A DNA stretch of 64,000 bases from Klebsiella variicola (GCF_000828055.2 NZ_CP010523.2:1178001-1242000); one strand, 5' to 3'; numbered from the stretch's first letter, positions 53,078 through 62,621 are shown. The notes: generated by a model from the letters alone, not told the origin. Numbers and translations: made by a program.

Positions 53078-53559
53078 TGATGGTCCTGGGCTTGTTTGTG
53101 TTTCAGTTGCGCACGGTTCCCTATCAGCAACTGCAGTATCAGCGGAACTGGCGCCATGTGACCAACAACCGCGTTAATCGCCGTCCGACAACGCAATTTT
53201 TGGGGCCAGATAACGATCAGCTGACGCTCTCCGGCGTTCTCATGCCGGAAGTGACCGGCGGCCGGTTGTCGTTGCTGGCGCTGGAGCTGATGGCAGAGCA
53301 GGGGAAGGCGTGGCCGCTGATCGAGGGTGGTGGGACTATCTACGGCATGTATGTGATTGAGAGCCTTAACCAGACGAAAACGGAATTTTTCGCCAGTGGG
53401 GAAGCCAGGAAAATAGAGTTTTCGCTGGGGCTTAAACGGGTGGATGAGTCCCTGTCTGAAATGTTCGGCAGTCTGAGCGATCAGCTTAGCAGTCTGCAGG
53501 ATTCTGCCGCCGCCGCAGTAGGGAACATCAGATCCACGGTAGGAGGGTTGCTGCAGTGA
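53074..53559 (+). CDS. U: tail protein gpU
   Basis: A 161-residue P2 gpU-type tail protein, probably tube initiator or terminator at the baseplate. Family pattern: RTVPYQQLQYQRNWRH and TQFLGPDNDQLTLSG. It overlaps T by 4 bp; three consecutive ATG codons make the exact start ambiguous. Confidence 0.94.
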   Translation: MMMVLGLFVFQLRTVPYQQLQYQRNWRHVTNNRVNRRPTTQFLGPDNDQLTLSGVLMPEVTGGRLSLLALELMAEQGKAWPLIEGGGTIYGMYVIESLNQTKTEFFASGEARKIEFSLGLKRVDESLSEMFGSLSDQLSSLQDSAAAAVGNIRSTVGGLLQ

Positions 53560-54653
53560 GCGAGATGGCTGATTTACTCAACCTCGGAAGCAAGACCCCG
53601 GCATTTCGGATCGTGATTGAAGGTAAAGATGCCACGCAGACGCTGGATAAACGTCTGCTGGGTATGACACTGACCGACAACCGCGGATTTGAAGCTGACC
53701 AGCTTGATCTGGAGCTGGACGACGCCGACGGCCTGGTAATTATGCCGCGTCGTGGCGCAGTGATTTCTCTGGCGCTGGGATGGAAAGGCGAGCCGCTGTA
53801 CTCAAAAGGTAAGTTTACCGTTGACGAAATAGAGCATAGCGGCAGCCCGGACAGGCTGACAATCCGTGCCCGTAGTGCTGATTTCAGGGAAACGCTGAAT
53901 GTCCGGCGTGAGAAGTCCTGGCACAAAACGACGGTGGGCGATGTGGTGAAAGACATTGCCGCGCGGCACAGCCTTAAAGTAGCTATAGGAAAAGATGTTG
54001 CTGCGATGGCGCTGGATCACCTGGACCAGACCAACGAAAGCGACGCCAGCTTTTTAATGAAGCTGGCGCGGCAGTATGGCGCGATTGCCTCAGTCAAGGA
54101 CGGTAATCTGCTGTTTATCCGGCAGGGACAGGGGAAAACAGCAAGTGGTAAACCGTTGCCGGTCATCACTATTACCCGTAAGGACGGAGACAGTCACCGG
54201 TTTAGCCTGGCTGACAGGGGAGCATATACGGGTGTTATCGCTCACTGGCTGCATACCCGGGAACCGGAAAAGAAAGAAACGGCAAAGGTGAAGCGCCGCC
54301 GGAGGACGACAAAACCCAAAGAGCCGGAAGCAAAGCAGGGGGATTACCTGGTCGGAACGGATGAGAATGTGCTGGTTCTGAACCGTACCTATGCGAACCG
54401 CAGTAATGCAGAACGGGCTGCAAAAATGAACTGGGAGCGGCTGCAGCGCGGTGTGGCGTCATTTTCTCTCCAGCTGGCAGAAGGCCGCGCGGATCTGTAT
54501 ACAGAAATGCCCGTTAAGGTCAGCGGTTTTAAACAGCCCATTGATGATGCGGAATGGACCATCACAACGTTAACGCACACGGTCAACCCGGATAGCGGAT
54601 TTACGACCAGTATCGAACTAGAAGTGAAAATTGATGATCTCAATATTGAATGA
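53556..54653 (+). CDS. D: tail protein gpD (baseplate hub)
   Basis: A 365-residue P2 gpD-type late control/hub protein, forming the baseplate hub with gpV. GTG start with AGGAGGG 8-9 bp upstream. The C-terminal part contains the LysM-like segment and the typical DAEWTITTLTHTVNPDSGFTT; the middle has a basic Lys/Arg stretch at about 230-250. Confidence 0.94.
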   Translation: MSEMADLLNLGSKTPAFRIVIEGKDATQTLDKRLLGMTLTDNRGFEADQLDLELDDADGLVIMPRRGAVISLALGWKGEPLYSKGKFTVDEIEHSGSPDRLTIRARSADFRETLNVRREKSWHKTTVGDVVKDIAARHSLKVAIGKDVAAMALDHLDQTNESDASFLMKLARQYGAIASVKDGNLLFIRQGQGKTASGKPLPVITITRKDGDSHRFSLADRGAYTGVIAHWLHTREPEKKETAKVKRRRRTTKPKEPEAKQGDYLVGTDENVLVLNRTYANRSNAERAAKMNWERLQRGVASFSLQLAEGRADLYTEMPVKVSGFKQPIDDAEWTITTLTHTVNPDSGFTTSIELEVKIDDLNIE

Positions 54654-54670
54654 GTGGTTCTCAATATTGA
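54640..54670. promoter_or_regulatory. duplicated palindrome upstream of ogr
   Basis: The perfect 10-bp palindrome TCAATATTGA occurs at 54640-54649 and 54661-54670, 21 bp apart, so both face the same side of the helix. The first lies in the end of gene D and the second 50 bp before ogr. This layout suggests paired binding of a dimer. Confidence 0.55.
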
Positions 54671-54719
54671 TATTGTGTATTATTAACGCGACTTCAGAGG
54701 CATCAGCGGAGAAACGGAC

Positions 54720-54938
54720 ATGATGAATTGCCCAAAATGCGGACATGCGGCGCATACACGGAGTAGCTTTCGGGTAACGGACCAAACGAAAGAGCGTTAT
54801 TGTCAGTGCCAGAACATCAATTGCGGAACAACCTTTATCACTCATGAAACCGTAGTACGATTCATCATGACCCCAGGTGTAATTGATAATGCCCCTCCTC
54901 ATCCGATGTTAGGCGGGCAGGGGCATATGAATTTTTAA
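54720..54938 (+). CDS. ogr: late-gene activator Ogr/Delta
   Basis: A 72-residue zinc-finger activator of the P2 Ogr/P4 Delta family. It has C-x2-C (CPKCGHAAH) and C-x4-C (CQCQNINCGTTF) ligands and the signature TKERYCQCQN. It binds the boxes at 33558, 40828 and 48184 and recruits RNA polymerase alpha to the late promoters. GGAG precedes the ATG. Confidence 0.95.
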   Translation: MMNCPKCGHAAHTRSSFRVTDQTKERYCQCQNINCGTTFITHETVVRFIMTPGVIDNAPPHPMLGGQGHMNF

Positions 54939-54964
54939 TCCAACGACCTGTATACCAAAGGGGT

Positions 54965-55342
54965 TTACGGAATGGGTTTTATAAAACTTTGCCTGTAAGC
55001 CTGTGCCTCATCAAATTGCATTGCTCCTGCTTTTTGGCATTCAATACCGCCAGCATCTATCTCAAAACCCTGGTCGAGAGAGACGTTAAGCAGTCTTATC
55101 TTCTTGATTGTTTCGGGTTTCCATTTGTGCATGGATAGGTCAGTGCAAATACCATTAAACATTGCATCAGCTGCATCAATGTGCAACTTCTGTTTGCTGT
55201 ATTTGATCGAGAGTACCCCACGTTCCAGGCTATGCGTCCTTGTGTCAAATACAGCAATTAAATTTTCTATCGAGTCCGGGATCTTGTCGGCGAAAGCGTT
55301 ACATGAAGCCAAGAGTAACAGCATCAAAAGAGATTTTTTCAT
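54965..55342 (-). CDS. small secreted protein or lipoprotein (prophage accessory gene)
   Basis: A 125-residue exported protein. MKKSLLMLLLLASCNAFA is a signal peptide. LASC matches a lipobox (C14), while AFA could be a signal peptidase I site, so lipidation is uncertain. Two further cysteines in the mature part (GICTDL and GIECQK) may form a disulfide. ATG at 55342 with AAGGA 8-9 bp upstream. It lies between ogr and attR, reading against the phage operon, so it is probably expressed in the lysogen; superinfection exclusion at the envelope is possible. Confidence 0.75.
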   Translation of the reverse strand: MKKSLLMLLLLASCNAFADKIPDSIENLIAVFDTRTHSLERGVLSIKYSKQKLHIDAADAMFNGICTDLSMHKWKPETIKKIRLLNVSLDQGFEIDAGGIECQKAGAMQFDEAQAYRQSFIKPIP

Positions 55343-55396
55343 ATCAGTAGTCCTTTGCATGGTTAAATGTCTGCCGCCATTTTGCCGCCACGGTCC

Positions 55397-55430
55397 AAAA
55401 AAAAGGGGCTACGCTTTCACGTAACCCCTT
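55397..55430 (-). terminator. phage-supplied terminator for ssrA
   Basis: On the minus strand, AAGGGGTTACG and CGTAGCCCCTT form an 11-bp stem (one G-U pair, 6-base loop) followed by eight U residues. It starts 9 bp after the tmRNA CCA end and lies inside the prophage, replacing the original terminator now at 20655. Confidence 0.88.
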
Positions 55431-55436
55431 GTTTTA

Positions 55437-55483
55437 TTTGGTGGAGCTGGCGGGAGTTGAACCCGCGTCCGAAATTCCTACAT
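55437..55483. repeat. prophage attachment site, right (functional ssrA 3' end)
   Basis: A 47-bp copy identical to 20732-20778. Here it is joined to the rest of tmRNA, so this copy came from the phage and completes the gene. Confidence 0.93.
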
Positions 55484-55801
55484 CCTCGGCACTACATGCT
55501 TAGTCAGTCTTTACATTCGCTTGCCAGCTGCGGACAGACACGCCACTAACAAACTAGCCTGATTAGATTTAACGCTTCAACCCCAGGCAGGGCATCCACG
55601 CGATCTCTTTTGGGTTTGACCTCTCTTTGATCCCCGTCTTAAGAGCGGAAGCTAGGGAGAGAGGGCTCAGAGCAGGTTATTAAGCTGCTAAAGCGTAGTT
55701 TTCGTCGTTTGCGACTATTTTTTGCGGCTTTTTACGAGGCCAACCGCCCCTCGGCATGCACCTTGGGTTTCGCAAATCCCGTCGAATCCAGAATCAGCCC
55801 C
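55439..55801 (-). ncRNA. ssrA: tmRNA
   Basis: A 363-nt transfer-messenger RNA that rescues stalled ribosomes with SmpB. The 5' end begins GGGGCTGATTCTGGATTCG and the 3' end is CCA at 55439. The tag reading frame at 55712-55680 encodes ANDENYALAA and a stop codon. Its 3' 45 bases are phage-derived but identical to the host, so function is preserved. E. coli ssrA has the same length. Confidence 0.98.
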
Positions 55802-55814
55802 AATGTGTAGGTCA

Positions 55815-55823
55815 AGTATAACA
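55815..55823 (-). promoter_or_regulatory. ssrA: ssrA promoter -10 element
   Basis: On the minus strand TGTTATACT gives an extended -10 (TG-N-TATACT), placed to start transcription a few bases upstream of the mature 5' end, as pre-tmRNA is processed. The -35 is weak. Confidence 0.65.
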
Positions 55824-55945
55824 GATTTGTGAATGTCGTTACCAGCCCCATCACGCAGGATTATTTCAGCAGGGTGGACGAAAAAGCAGCATCAACAAGG
55901 ATATAGCGTAAGGGCCAGCGAGAGCTGGCCCTCGGGGAGGGGAAA

Positions 55946-56428
55946 TTAACGTCCGGCGTGCTTCATAATACGCGCCTTATCCAGCGCCCATTCACGATCT
56001 TTCAGATCGGTACGCTTGTCGTGTTGTTTCTTACCTTTGGCGACGCCGATTTTCACTTTGCACCAGGCGTTCTTCCAGTACAGCGACAGGGCGACAACGG
56101 TATAACCTTCGCGGTTAATGCGGCCGTACAGCGTGTCGAGTTCGCGCTGGTTAAGCAGCAGCTTACGAGTGCGCGTCGGGTCGCACACATAGTGGGTGGA
56201 AGCCACGGCCATGGGCGTAAAGTTGGCGCCGAACAGGAAGGCTTCGCCATCCTTCAGGATGACATAGCTATCGCCGATGTTGGCTTTGCCTGCACGCAGG
56301 GATTTGACTTCCCAGCCCTGCAGGGCGAGACCAGCCTCGTATTCATCTTCGATAAAGTATTCGTGACGGGCGCGTTTATTCAGCGCAATGGTGGCTGATC
56401 CAGGTTTGTGGGCTTTTTTCTTAGTCAT
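55946..56428 (-). CDS. smpB: SsrA-binding protein SmpB
   Basis: A 160-residue SmpB with the OB-fold core ([20 protein letters not shown] start) and the basic C-terminal tail [14 protein letters not shown], which enters the empty mRNA channel of stalled ribosomes. Usual length and position next to ssrA. Confidence 0.97.
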   Translation of the reverse strand: MTKKKAHKPGSATIALNKRARHEYFIEDEYEAGLALQGWEVKSLRAGKANIGDSYVILKDGEAFLFGANFTPMAVASTHYVCDPTRTRKLLLNQRELDTLYGRINREGYTVVALSLYWKNAWCKVKIGVAKGKKQHDKRTDLKDREWALDKARIMKHAGR

Positions 56429-56577
56429 AATGTCCTGAAGTCATCGTCTTATACACAGTTACCTCGATCGCATCCTGCGAGGTGTACTGCGCATCTTAGC
56501 ACGAGTTGCGGCACAGCGTTTTTTTTAGCAGCAGATAAATGATATTATTTGCACTGTGTTTAAATGTGGAACCTGCT

Positions 56578-57015
56578 ATGCCTCAGATTAGCCGTACTGC
56601 GCTGGTGCCTTTCAGCGCGGAACAGATGTATCAACTGGTAAACGATGTGAAGTCCTATCCTGATTTTCTGCCAGGCTGCACCGGTAGCCGCGTGCTGGAA
56701 TTCGGGCCGACGCAAATGACGGCGGCGGTTGATGTGTCCAAAGCCGGCATCAGTAAGACCTTCACGACCCGGAATACACTGACCAGCAACCAGAGCATTT
56801 TGATGAGCCTGGTGGATGGCCCGTTCAAGAAACTGATTGGCGGCTGGAAGTTTATTCCGCTGAGCCCCGAGGCGTGCAAAATCGAGTTCCATCTCGATTT
56901 TGAGTTTACCAATAAGCTGATTGAGATGGCCTTTGGCCGGGTCTTCAAAGAGCTGGCCGCCAACATGGTGCAGGCGTTCACTTCGCGCGCCAAAGAGGTC
57001 TACAGTGCCAGCTAA
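56578..57015 (+). CDS. ratA: ribosome-associated protein RatA (PasT)
   Basis: A 145-residue START/polyketide-cyclase-like protein, RatA/PasT, linked to ribosome association and persistence, and related to Coq10. The family start [20 protein letters not shown] fixes the ATG at 56578; the upstream frame is not conserved. Divergent from smpB and overlapping rnfH. Confidence 0.95.
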   Translation: MPQISRTALVPFSAEQMYQLVNDVKSYPDFLPGCTGSRVLEFGPTQMTAAVDVSKAGISKTFTTRNTLTSNQSILMSLVDGPFKKLIGGWKFIPLSPEACKIEFHLDFEFTNKLIEMAFGRVFKELAANMVQAFTSRAKEVYSAS

Positions 57016-57295
57016 TATTCGTGTTGAAGTCGCCTACGCGCTGCCTGAAAAGCAGTATTTGCAGCGAGTCACCCTGGATGAGGGAGCGACGGTCGAGCAG
57101 GCGATTATCGCCAGCGGGCTATTGGCCTTGCGTGATGATATCGATCTGGCGAAGAACAAGCTGGGTATCTACAGTCGTCCGGTTAAGCTGCATGACGAAG
57201 TTCACGACGGCGACCGGGTCGAAATCTATCGCCCGCTGATCGCAGACCCGAAAGAACTGCGTCGCCAGCGGGCAGAGAAAAGCGCTGCGAAGTAA
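57005..57295 (+). CDS. rnfH: RnfH-family ubiquitin-fold protein (PasI/RatB)
   Basis: A 96-residue beta-grasp protein. The pattern [19 protein letters not shown] and [20 protein letters not shown] are those of RnfH. GTG start overlapping the end of ratA by 11 bp, indicating coupled translation. Sometimes described as antitoxin PasI to PasT; its biochemical role is unclear. Confidence 0.93.
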   Translation: MPANIRVEVAYALPEKQYLQRVTLDEGATVEQAIIASGLLALRDDIDLAKNKLGIYSRPVKLHDEVHDGDRVEIYRPLIADPKELRRQRAEKSAAK

Positions 57296-57323
57296 CCCAC
57301 AGCAGCAGACCGGCTATCAGCCA

Positions 57324-57352
57324 TAAAAAAAGCGCTCACTGAGCGCTTTTTG
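57324..57352. terminator. bidirectional terminator between rnfH and bamE
   Basis: AGCGCTC and GAGCGCT with an ACT loop, A-rich before and T-rich after. It serves rnfH (plus) and bamE (minus). Confidence 0.88.
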
Positions 57353-57364
57353 CTTTTCCGGGCC

Positions 57365-57706
57365 TTACTGACTGGTCAGCGCGGGCTTGTTATCAATGTT
57401 GGTCAACACGCCGCCGCTGTTGAAGGTCAGGGTCAGGGTCTGCTGAGTCACTTTCTCGTGGCCCGGCTCCTGACGGAATACATAGAACCAGGTGTTGGTG
57501 CCGAACGGATCCGACATCATTGGCGTTCCGAGAGCATAAGCAACCTGCTGTTGCGTCATACCGACACGAATTTTTGCTACATCGTTAGGGGCCAGATAGT
57601 TACCCTGGTTGATGTCAGGACGGTAAACCACTCGTTCCAGAGTGGAACAGCCTGCGGTCAACATAAGAAGAACCGCTGCGGCAGCAGTCAGCGTTTTACA
57701 GCGCAT
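57365..57706 (-). CDS. bamE: outer-membrane assembly lipoprotein BamE
   Basis: A 113-residue lipoprotein of the BAM complex that folds beta-barrel proteins into the outer membrane. Lipobox LTAGC with C20; conserved [11 protein letters not shown] and [17 protein letters not shown]. Confidence 0.97.
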   Translation of the reverse strand: MRCKTLTAAAAVLLMLTAGCSTLERVVYRPDINQGNYLAPNDVAKIRVGMTQQQVAYALGTPMMSDPFGTNTWFYVFRQEPGHEKVTQQTLTLTFNSGGVLTNIDNKPALTSQ

Positions 57707-57853
57707 AGTGATTTGATTCCTTTTTGGGCCCGAGCAGTACGTGGCTCATCTGTAATATGCCGATAATAATAGACCTTCGCGCCGATGGAAACCTCCGGCT
57801 GCAGGTCAGCAGGCAATTTGCTGTTCACTATGACCCTGTGAAAATCAAAAAGT

Positions 57854-59515
57854 TTACGCCGCAAGCAACTCTTTCGCGTTCGCCAGGGTGTTGCGCGTGA
57901 CCTCGCTGCCGCCCAGCAGGCGAGCCAGCTCCTGCAGACGAGCGCGCTTATCCAGCGGCTGCATATGGGTTTCGGTCATCTCGCCATCGGTCTCTTTGCA
58001 GACAAAGAAATGATGGTGGCCGCAGCCCGCAACCTGCGGCAGGTGGGTCACACACATCACCTGCGTGGACTCGCCCAGCTGACGCAGCAGCTTGCCGACC
58101 ACGGCGGCGGTCGGGCCGCTGATGCCGACGTCTACTTCGTCGAAGATCAGCGCCGGGGTTTCCATTTTACGCGCGGTGATCACCTGAATCGCCAGCGCAA
58201 TACGCGACAGTTCGCCGCCGGAGGCAACTTTCGCGATCGGCTGCAGCGGCTGACCGGGGTTAGTGGTGACGCGGAACTCAATATGATCGGCGCCGTCGGC
58301 GGTGAGATGGCGTTCATCGAAAGCGACCTCAATCGCGAAGATCCCGTGGGGCATCGAAAGTGAGTGCATACTCTCGGTGATAAGCTGGGTCAGCTCGTCG
58401 GCGCTGGCCTGGCGCAGGGCGTGCAGCTGACGTGCGGTCTCCAGCGCCAGCTGATGATGTTCGACTACCTGCTGGCTGAGGGATTCCAGCGAGCCGGCGC
58501 TATCGTCCAGCAGGCGCTGCTCTTCCAGCATCGCCTGATAAACCACCGGCAGCTCTTCCGGCATTACCTGGTGTTTACGCGCCAGCGCGATTTGCCGGGA
58601 AATCCGCTGCTCAAGTTCGAACAGACGGTTCGGATCGAGATCCAGACGGTCGTGATAGTGGCGCAGCTCGTCGCTGGCCTCGCTGAGCTGAATGGCCGCC
58701 TCTTCCAGCATATCCAGCACGCCGGAAAGCTTGCTGTCCATACCCACCAGCTCGCTGACCAGCTGCTTCGCGGTATAAAGCTGGCTCTGCAGATTGGCCT
58801 CTTCGCCGTCCGCCAGTACCGTCAGGGCGTGCTGGCAGGTGCTGAGCAGCTGGCCGCTGTTGGCCAGGCGCTTGTACTCTTCGTCAATCTGCTCGAATTC
58901 TCCCGGCAGCGGGTTAAATTCGTTCAGCTCTTTAAGCTGATACTGCAGCAGATCGGCGCGGGCGGCGCGCTCCTGGCTCTGCTGCTGGTGCAGGGCCAGC
59001 TCGCGGCAACTCTGGTGCCACTGGCGGTAATGCTCGGCCATGCGCTGAGTGAGCGCATACTCACCGGTATAGCCGTCGAGCAGCGTTTTCTGGTGTTCGG
59101 GTTTGGTCAACAGCTGGTGCGCATGCTGGCCGTGGATCTGGATCAGCAGCTGGCCCAGCTCGCGCAGCTGCGAGAGCGGGACGGCGGTGCCGTTGATAAA
59201 GCCGCGAGAGCGGCCGTCAGCGCTGATCACCCGACGAAGTAAACACTCACGTCCGCTCTCCAGCTGGTTCTCTTCCAGCCAGCGCTGGGCGGCCGGAGTA
59301 TCTTTCAGCGCGAAGCGCGCGCACAGGTCGGCGCGGGTGGCGCCGCGACGCACCATGTCGGCTTCCGCTCTGCCGCCGAGGCACAGCCCCAGCGCGTCGA
59401 TGGCAATGGATTTCCCGGCGCCGGTTTCCCCGGTGATGGCGGTCATGCCGCTGTGGAAATCAATTTCCAGTTCACGAACGATAGCAAAATTACTGATGGT
59501 GAGTTGCGCCAACAT
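57854..59515 (-). CDS. recN: DNA repair protein RecN
   Basis: A 553-residue SMC-like ATPase for double-strand break repair. Walker A GETGAGKS at 29-36, a central coiled coil (about 150-380), and C-terminal signature [15 protein letters not shown] with Walker [13 protein letters not shown]. Expression is SOS-controlled through the LexA sites just upstream. Confidence 0.97.
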   Translation of the reverse strand: MLAQLTISNFAIVRELEIDFHSGMTAITGETGAGKSIAIDALGLCLGGRAEADMVRRGATRADLCARFALKDTPAAQRWLEENQLESGRECLLRRVISADGRSRGFINGTAVPLSQLRELGQLLIQIHGQHAHQLLTKPEHQKTLLDGYTGEYALTQRMAEHYRQWHQSCRELALHQQQSQERAARADLLQYQLKELNEFNPLPGEFEQIDEEYKRLANSGQLLSTCQHALTVLADGEEANLQSQLYTAKQLVSELVGMDSKLSGVLDMLEEAAIQLSEASDELRHYHDRLDLDPNRLFELEQRISRQIALARKHQVMPEELPVVYQAMLEEQRLLDDSAGSLESLSQQVVEHHQLALETARQLHALRQASADELTQLITESMHSLSMPHGIFAIEVAFDERHLTADGADHIEFRVTTNPGQPLQPIAKVASGGELSRIALAIQVITARKMETPALIFDEVDVGISGPTAAVVGKLLRQLGESTQVMCVTHLPQVAGCGHHHFFVCKETDGEMTETHMQPLDKRARLQELARLLGGSEVTRNTLANAKELLAA

Positions 59516-59543
59516 AGCTGCCTTCCTGTATGAAAAACCAATA

Positions 59544-59581
59544 CTGTGTTTTCGTACAGTATAGACTGGTTTTTTATCCAG
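59544..59581. promoter_or_regulatory. recN: two LexA boxes upstream of recN
   Basis: CTGTGTTTTCGTACAG (59544-59559) matches CTGT-N8-ACAG. CTGGTTTTTTATCCAG (59566-59581) is a weaker symmetric site. Paired LexA sites at recN are known in E. coli. Confidence 0.82.
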
Positions 59582-59601
59582 TAAAGAGGCAGCGATGTAA
59601 A

Positions 59602-60480
59602 TCAGAACAATTTTTTCGACCAGCCGAGCTTGGTGCTTAATGTATTGAAATAGCTGTAATCTTTAGGGTGAATCAGATTGAGGTGATAATCACAGCGGCG
59701 AATGAGAACGTCTTCGCCATCCTGGATCGGCAGGGCAATCTGGCTGTCGCAGCTGATCTCCAGATCGCTGCAGCGATGAGAGAAGCGCAGGCGAATGGTG
59801 CTGTCGCCGTTGATCACCAGCGGTCGCGCTGAAAGGGTGTGCGGGAACATCGGCACCAGGGTGATAGCGTCCAGCGACGGGGTGAGGATCGGGCCGCCGG
59901 CCGACAGCGAATAGGCGGTGGAGCCGGTCGGGGTGGAGATTATCAGGCCATCAGAGCGCTGAGAGAACGCAAAGACTTCGTCGATATAGACTTCGAACTC
60001 AATCATATGCGCCACTTTGCCGGGGTGCAGCACCACTTCGTTGATGGCGGTGCTGATGCGTTTCTGGCAATCCTGCTGGCACACCTGGGCCTCCAGCAGA
60101 AAGCGTTTCTCGGCGATGTAGTGGCCTTCCAGCACGTCGGCGAGCTGCTGCAGGGCGTTGTCCGGGTCAAGGTCGGTGAGAAAGCCGAGGTTGCCGCGGT
60201 TAATGCCGATGACGTTAATGTCGTAACGGGCCAGGGTCCGCGCCGCGCCGAGCATATTGCCGTCGCCGCCCACCACCACCGCGAGGTCGGCCTGTTGGCC
60301 AATCTCCGCCAGCGTGCCGGTTTTCACGTTGCTGAGCTGAAGTTCATGGGCGATCTGCTGTTCAACCAGCACTTCATACCCTTTGCTGCACAGCCAGCGC
60401 CAGAGCATTTCATGTGTGGTCAGGGCGGTGGGGTGACGAGGATGTCCCACAATGCCGATACACTTGAAATGGTTCTTCAT
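59602..60480 (-). CDS. nadK: NAD kinase
   Basis: A 292-residue ATP-NAD kinase making NADP. The GGDGN motif is in [14 protein letters not shown], and the substrate-binding segment is [16 protein letters not shown]. Usual enterobacterial length; adjacent to recN and divergent from grpE, as in E. coli. Confidence 0.97.
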
Positions 60481-60530
60481 GATCTGGATGTCCTTGCGTT
60501 AAATGAAATAGTGACAATCTGTCCGCTTCC

Positions 60531-60559
60531 CTTGAAACCCGGAAACTGATCCCCATAAT
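60531..60559 (+). promoter_or_regulatory. grpE: sigma-32 heat-shock promoter of grpE
   Basis: CTTGAAA (60531-60537) and CCCCATAAT (60551-60559) separated by 13 bp are a near-perfect heat-shock promoter, about 45 bp before the grpE ATG. Confidence 0.88.
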
Positions 60560-60604
60560 AAGCGAAGTTAGCGAGATGAATGCGAAAAAAACGCGGAGAA
60601 ATTC

Positions 60605-61195
60605 ATGAGTAGTAAAGAACAGAAAACGCCTGAGGGGCAAGCCCCGGAAGAAATTATCACGGAGCAGCACGACGACGTTGAGGCAGTAGAGCCTGAAGTT
60701 TCGGCTGAGCAGGTGGATCCGCGCGATGAAAAAATTGCGAATCTGGAAGCCCAGCTGGCTGAAGCGCAGAAACGTGAACGTGAAGTGATGCTGCGTGCCA
60801 AAGCCGACGAAGATAACCTGCGTCGCCGTACCGAGCAGGATATCGAGAAAGCGCACAAATTCGCGCTGGAAAAATTCGTCAATGAACTGCTGCCGGTGAT
60901 CGACAGCCTGGACCGCGCGCTGGAAGTGGCCGACAAGGCTAATCCGGACCTGGCGCCGATGGTGGAAGGGATCGAACTGACCCTGAAATCCATGCTGGAC
61001 GTGGTGCGTAAGTTCGGCGTGGAAGTGATCGCCGACACCAACGTTCCGCTGGATCCGAACGTCCACCAGGCCATTGCGATGGTCGAATCTGAAGACGTGG
61101 CGGCGGGCAACGTGCTGGCCGTGATGCAGAAAGGTTATACCCTGAACGGCCGTACTATTCGCGCCGCGATGGTGACGGTAGCGAAAGCGAAATAA
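60605..61195 (+). CDS. grpE: nucleotide exchange factor GrpE
   Basis: A 196-residue DnaK co-chaperone that releases ADP from DnaK. Long N-terminal helix (about 40-105) for dimerisation and a C-terminal beta domain with [20 protein letters not shown]. Heat-shock promoter upstream. Confidence 0.97.
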   Translation: MSSKEQKTPEGQAPEEIITEQHDDVEAVEPEVSAEQVDPRDEKIANLEAQLAEAQKREREVMLRAKADEDNLRRRTEQDIEKAHKFALEKFVNELLPVIDSLDRALEVADKANPDLAPMVEGIELTLKSMLDVVRKFGVEVIADTNVPLDPNVHQAIAMVESEDVAAGNVLAVMQKGYTLNGRTIRAAMVTVAKAK

Positions 61196-61212
61196 CGTCT
61201 GCTGCATTGCTC

Positions 61213-61241
61213 AACGGCTGCCCGCGGGCGGCCGTTTTTTT
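61213..61241 (+). terminator. grpE terminator
   Basis: AACGGC / GCCGTT outer arms with an inner GCCCGCGGGC and seven T residues, 17 bp after the stop. Confidence 0.85.
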
Positions 61242-61265
61242 ATGCCACCGCTCCCGGCGCGAGAT

Positions 61266-61293
61266 AAAAAAACGGCGGGCCGCAGCCCACCGT
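61266..61293 (-). terminator. corB terminator
   Basis: Minus-strand stem ACGGTGGGC / GCCCGCCGT followed by six U residues, after the corB stop. Confidence 0.8.
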
Positions 61294-61315
61294 GATGTTA
61301 ATTCCTTCGCTCGCG

Positions 61316-62602
61316 CTACTCCGCGACGCTCTCGCGTAATGATTTCACCGGCATCACTTTCACCTGTTTGATCATGTTGTCCTGCACGTCGAGGATATCT
61401 ATATCGTACTGCTCAATGCGCACGCGGGTGCCCGGGACCGGGATCTCTTCCAGCGCTTCGAGGATGATACCGTTGACGGTGCGCGCTTCATCTTCCGGCA
61501 GGTGCCAGTTAAACGCTTTGTTGATTTCGCGAACGTTGGCGCTGCCGTCGATAATCACCGTGCCGTCGTTAAGCGGGGTCACTTCCTCCGCCAGGGTGGG
61601 TGACATGGAAGTGGTGAAGTCGCCGACAATCTCTTCAAGAATATCTTCTACGGTGACCAGCCCCTGAATATCGCCGTATTCATCGACCACCAGACCGACT
61701 TTCTTTTTATTGCGCTGAAATTTCACCAGCTGGGTGCTGAGCGGCGTCCCTTCCGGAACAAAGTAGATCTCATCTGCCGCCCGCAGCATGATCTCTTTTG
61801 TGAACTCTTTCTTCTCCGTCATCAGACGGTAGGCTTCGCGAACGCGCAGCATGCTGATGGCATCGTCCAGTGAATCGCGGTAGAGCACGATGCGGCCATG
61901 CGGCGAGTGGGTCAGCTGGCGGACGATAGATTTCCAGTCATCATTGATGTCGATGCCGACAATCTCATTGCGCGGCACCATGATGTCGTTAACGCTGACT
62001 TTTTCCAGATCCAGGACCGACAGCAGCATATCCTGGTTGCGCCGGGAGATTTGTGAACGGGATTCATTCACAATCGTGCGCAGTTCATCTTTGCTCAAAG
62101 CACTGCTGATGACGGTATCGGTGCGGATGCCCATCATGCGCATCAGCATGCGGGTGATGGTATTCAGCAGCCACACCAGCGGCATCATCAGCACCTGCAG
62201 GGGCGCCAGCAGGAAGCTGCTGGGGTAGGCGACCTTTTCCGGATAGAGCGCGGCGATGGTCTTCGGCAGTACCTCGGCAAATACCAGTACCACAAAGGTG
62301 AGCACGCCAGTGGCGATCGCGACGCCGGCGTCGCCGTACAGGCGCATGCCGACGATGGTGCCCAGCGCCGAGGCGAGAATGTTGACGAGGTTATTGCCGA
62401 TGAGCACGAGGCTAATCAGGCGGTCCGGCTTGCGCAGCAGCTTCTCCACGCGCTTGGCGGGGCGGTTGCCTTGTTTCGCCATATGACGCAGCCGATAGCG
62501 GTTCAGCGTCATCATGCCGGTTTCGGAGCCGGAGAAATAGGCAGAGATAATCACCATGACGATCAGCGTTATGATCAGCGTGGTGGTGGAGATATGTTCC
62601 AC
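61316..62602 (-). CDS. corB: CNNM/HlyC-CorC family transporter protein CorB (YfjD)
   Basis: A 428-residue inner-membrane protein: DUF21/CNNM transmembrane domain (about 1-190), a CBS pair (about 200-330) and the C-terminal CorC_HlyC domain. Related to Mg/Co efflux factors. Usual length and neighbourhood (grpE-corB-ypjD-ffh). Confidence 0.92.
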   Translation of the reverse strand: MEHISTTTLIITLIVMVIISAYFSGSETGMMTLNRYRLRHMAKQGNRPAKRVEKLLRKPDRLISLVLIGNNLVNILASALGTIVGMRLYGDAGVAIATGVLTFVVLVFAEVLPKTIAALYPEKVAYPSSFLLAPLQVLMMPLVWLLNTITRMLMRMMGIRTDTVISSALSKDELRTIVNESRSQISRRNQDMLLSVLDLEKVSVNDIMVPRNEIVGIDINDDWKSIVRQLTHSPHGRIVLYRDSLDDAISMLRVREAYRLMTEKKEFTKEIMLRAADEIYFVPEGTPLSTQLVKFQRNKKKVGLVVDEYGDIQGLVTVEDILEEIVGDFTTSMSPTLAEEVTPLNDGTVIIDGSANVREINKAFNWHLPEDEARTVNGIILEALEEIPVPGTRVRIEQYDIDILDVQDNMIKQVKVMPVKSLRESVAE

Positions 62603-62621
62603 GTAGGATTCCTTAAAAGAC

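Larger units (their letters stand above)
20732..55483. mobile_element. P2/186-type prophage integrated at ssrA
   Basis: About 34.75 kb bounded by perfect 47-bp direct repeats of the ssrA 3' end. All P2 structural modules are present in P2 order (Q P / O N M L X Y K lysB lysC R S / V W J I H / FI FII E T U D / ogr), together with a 186-like control region (CI, Cox/Apl, CII, Fil, Dam, A, LexA-regulated DinI-like). No structural gene is truncated, and cos, att sites, int, repressor and lysis genes are all seen, so it is probably inducible. P2 old, tin and fun are absent; other accessory genes occupy module borders. Confidence 0.97.

Noticed and set aside
54658..54719. Sigma-70 promoter for ogr
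   Set aside because: TATTAT is present but no -35 lies at an acceptable distance; only the palindromes were reported.
59524..59542. Third LexA-like site before recN (CTGT with A-rich spacer)
   Set aside because: The right half does not match ACAG, so it was left out of the SOS boxes.
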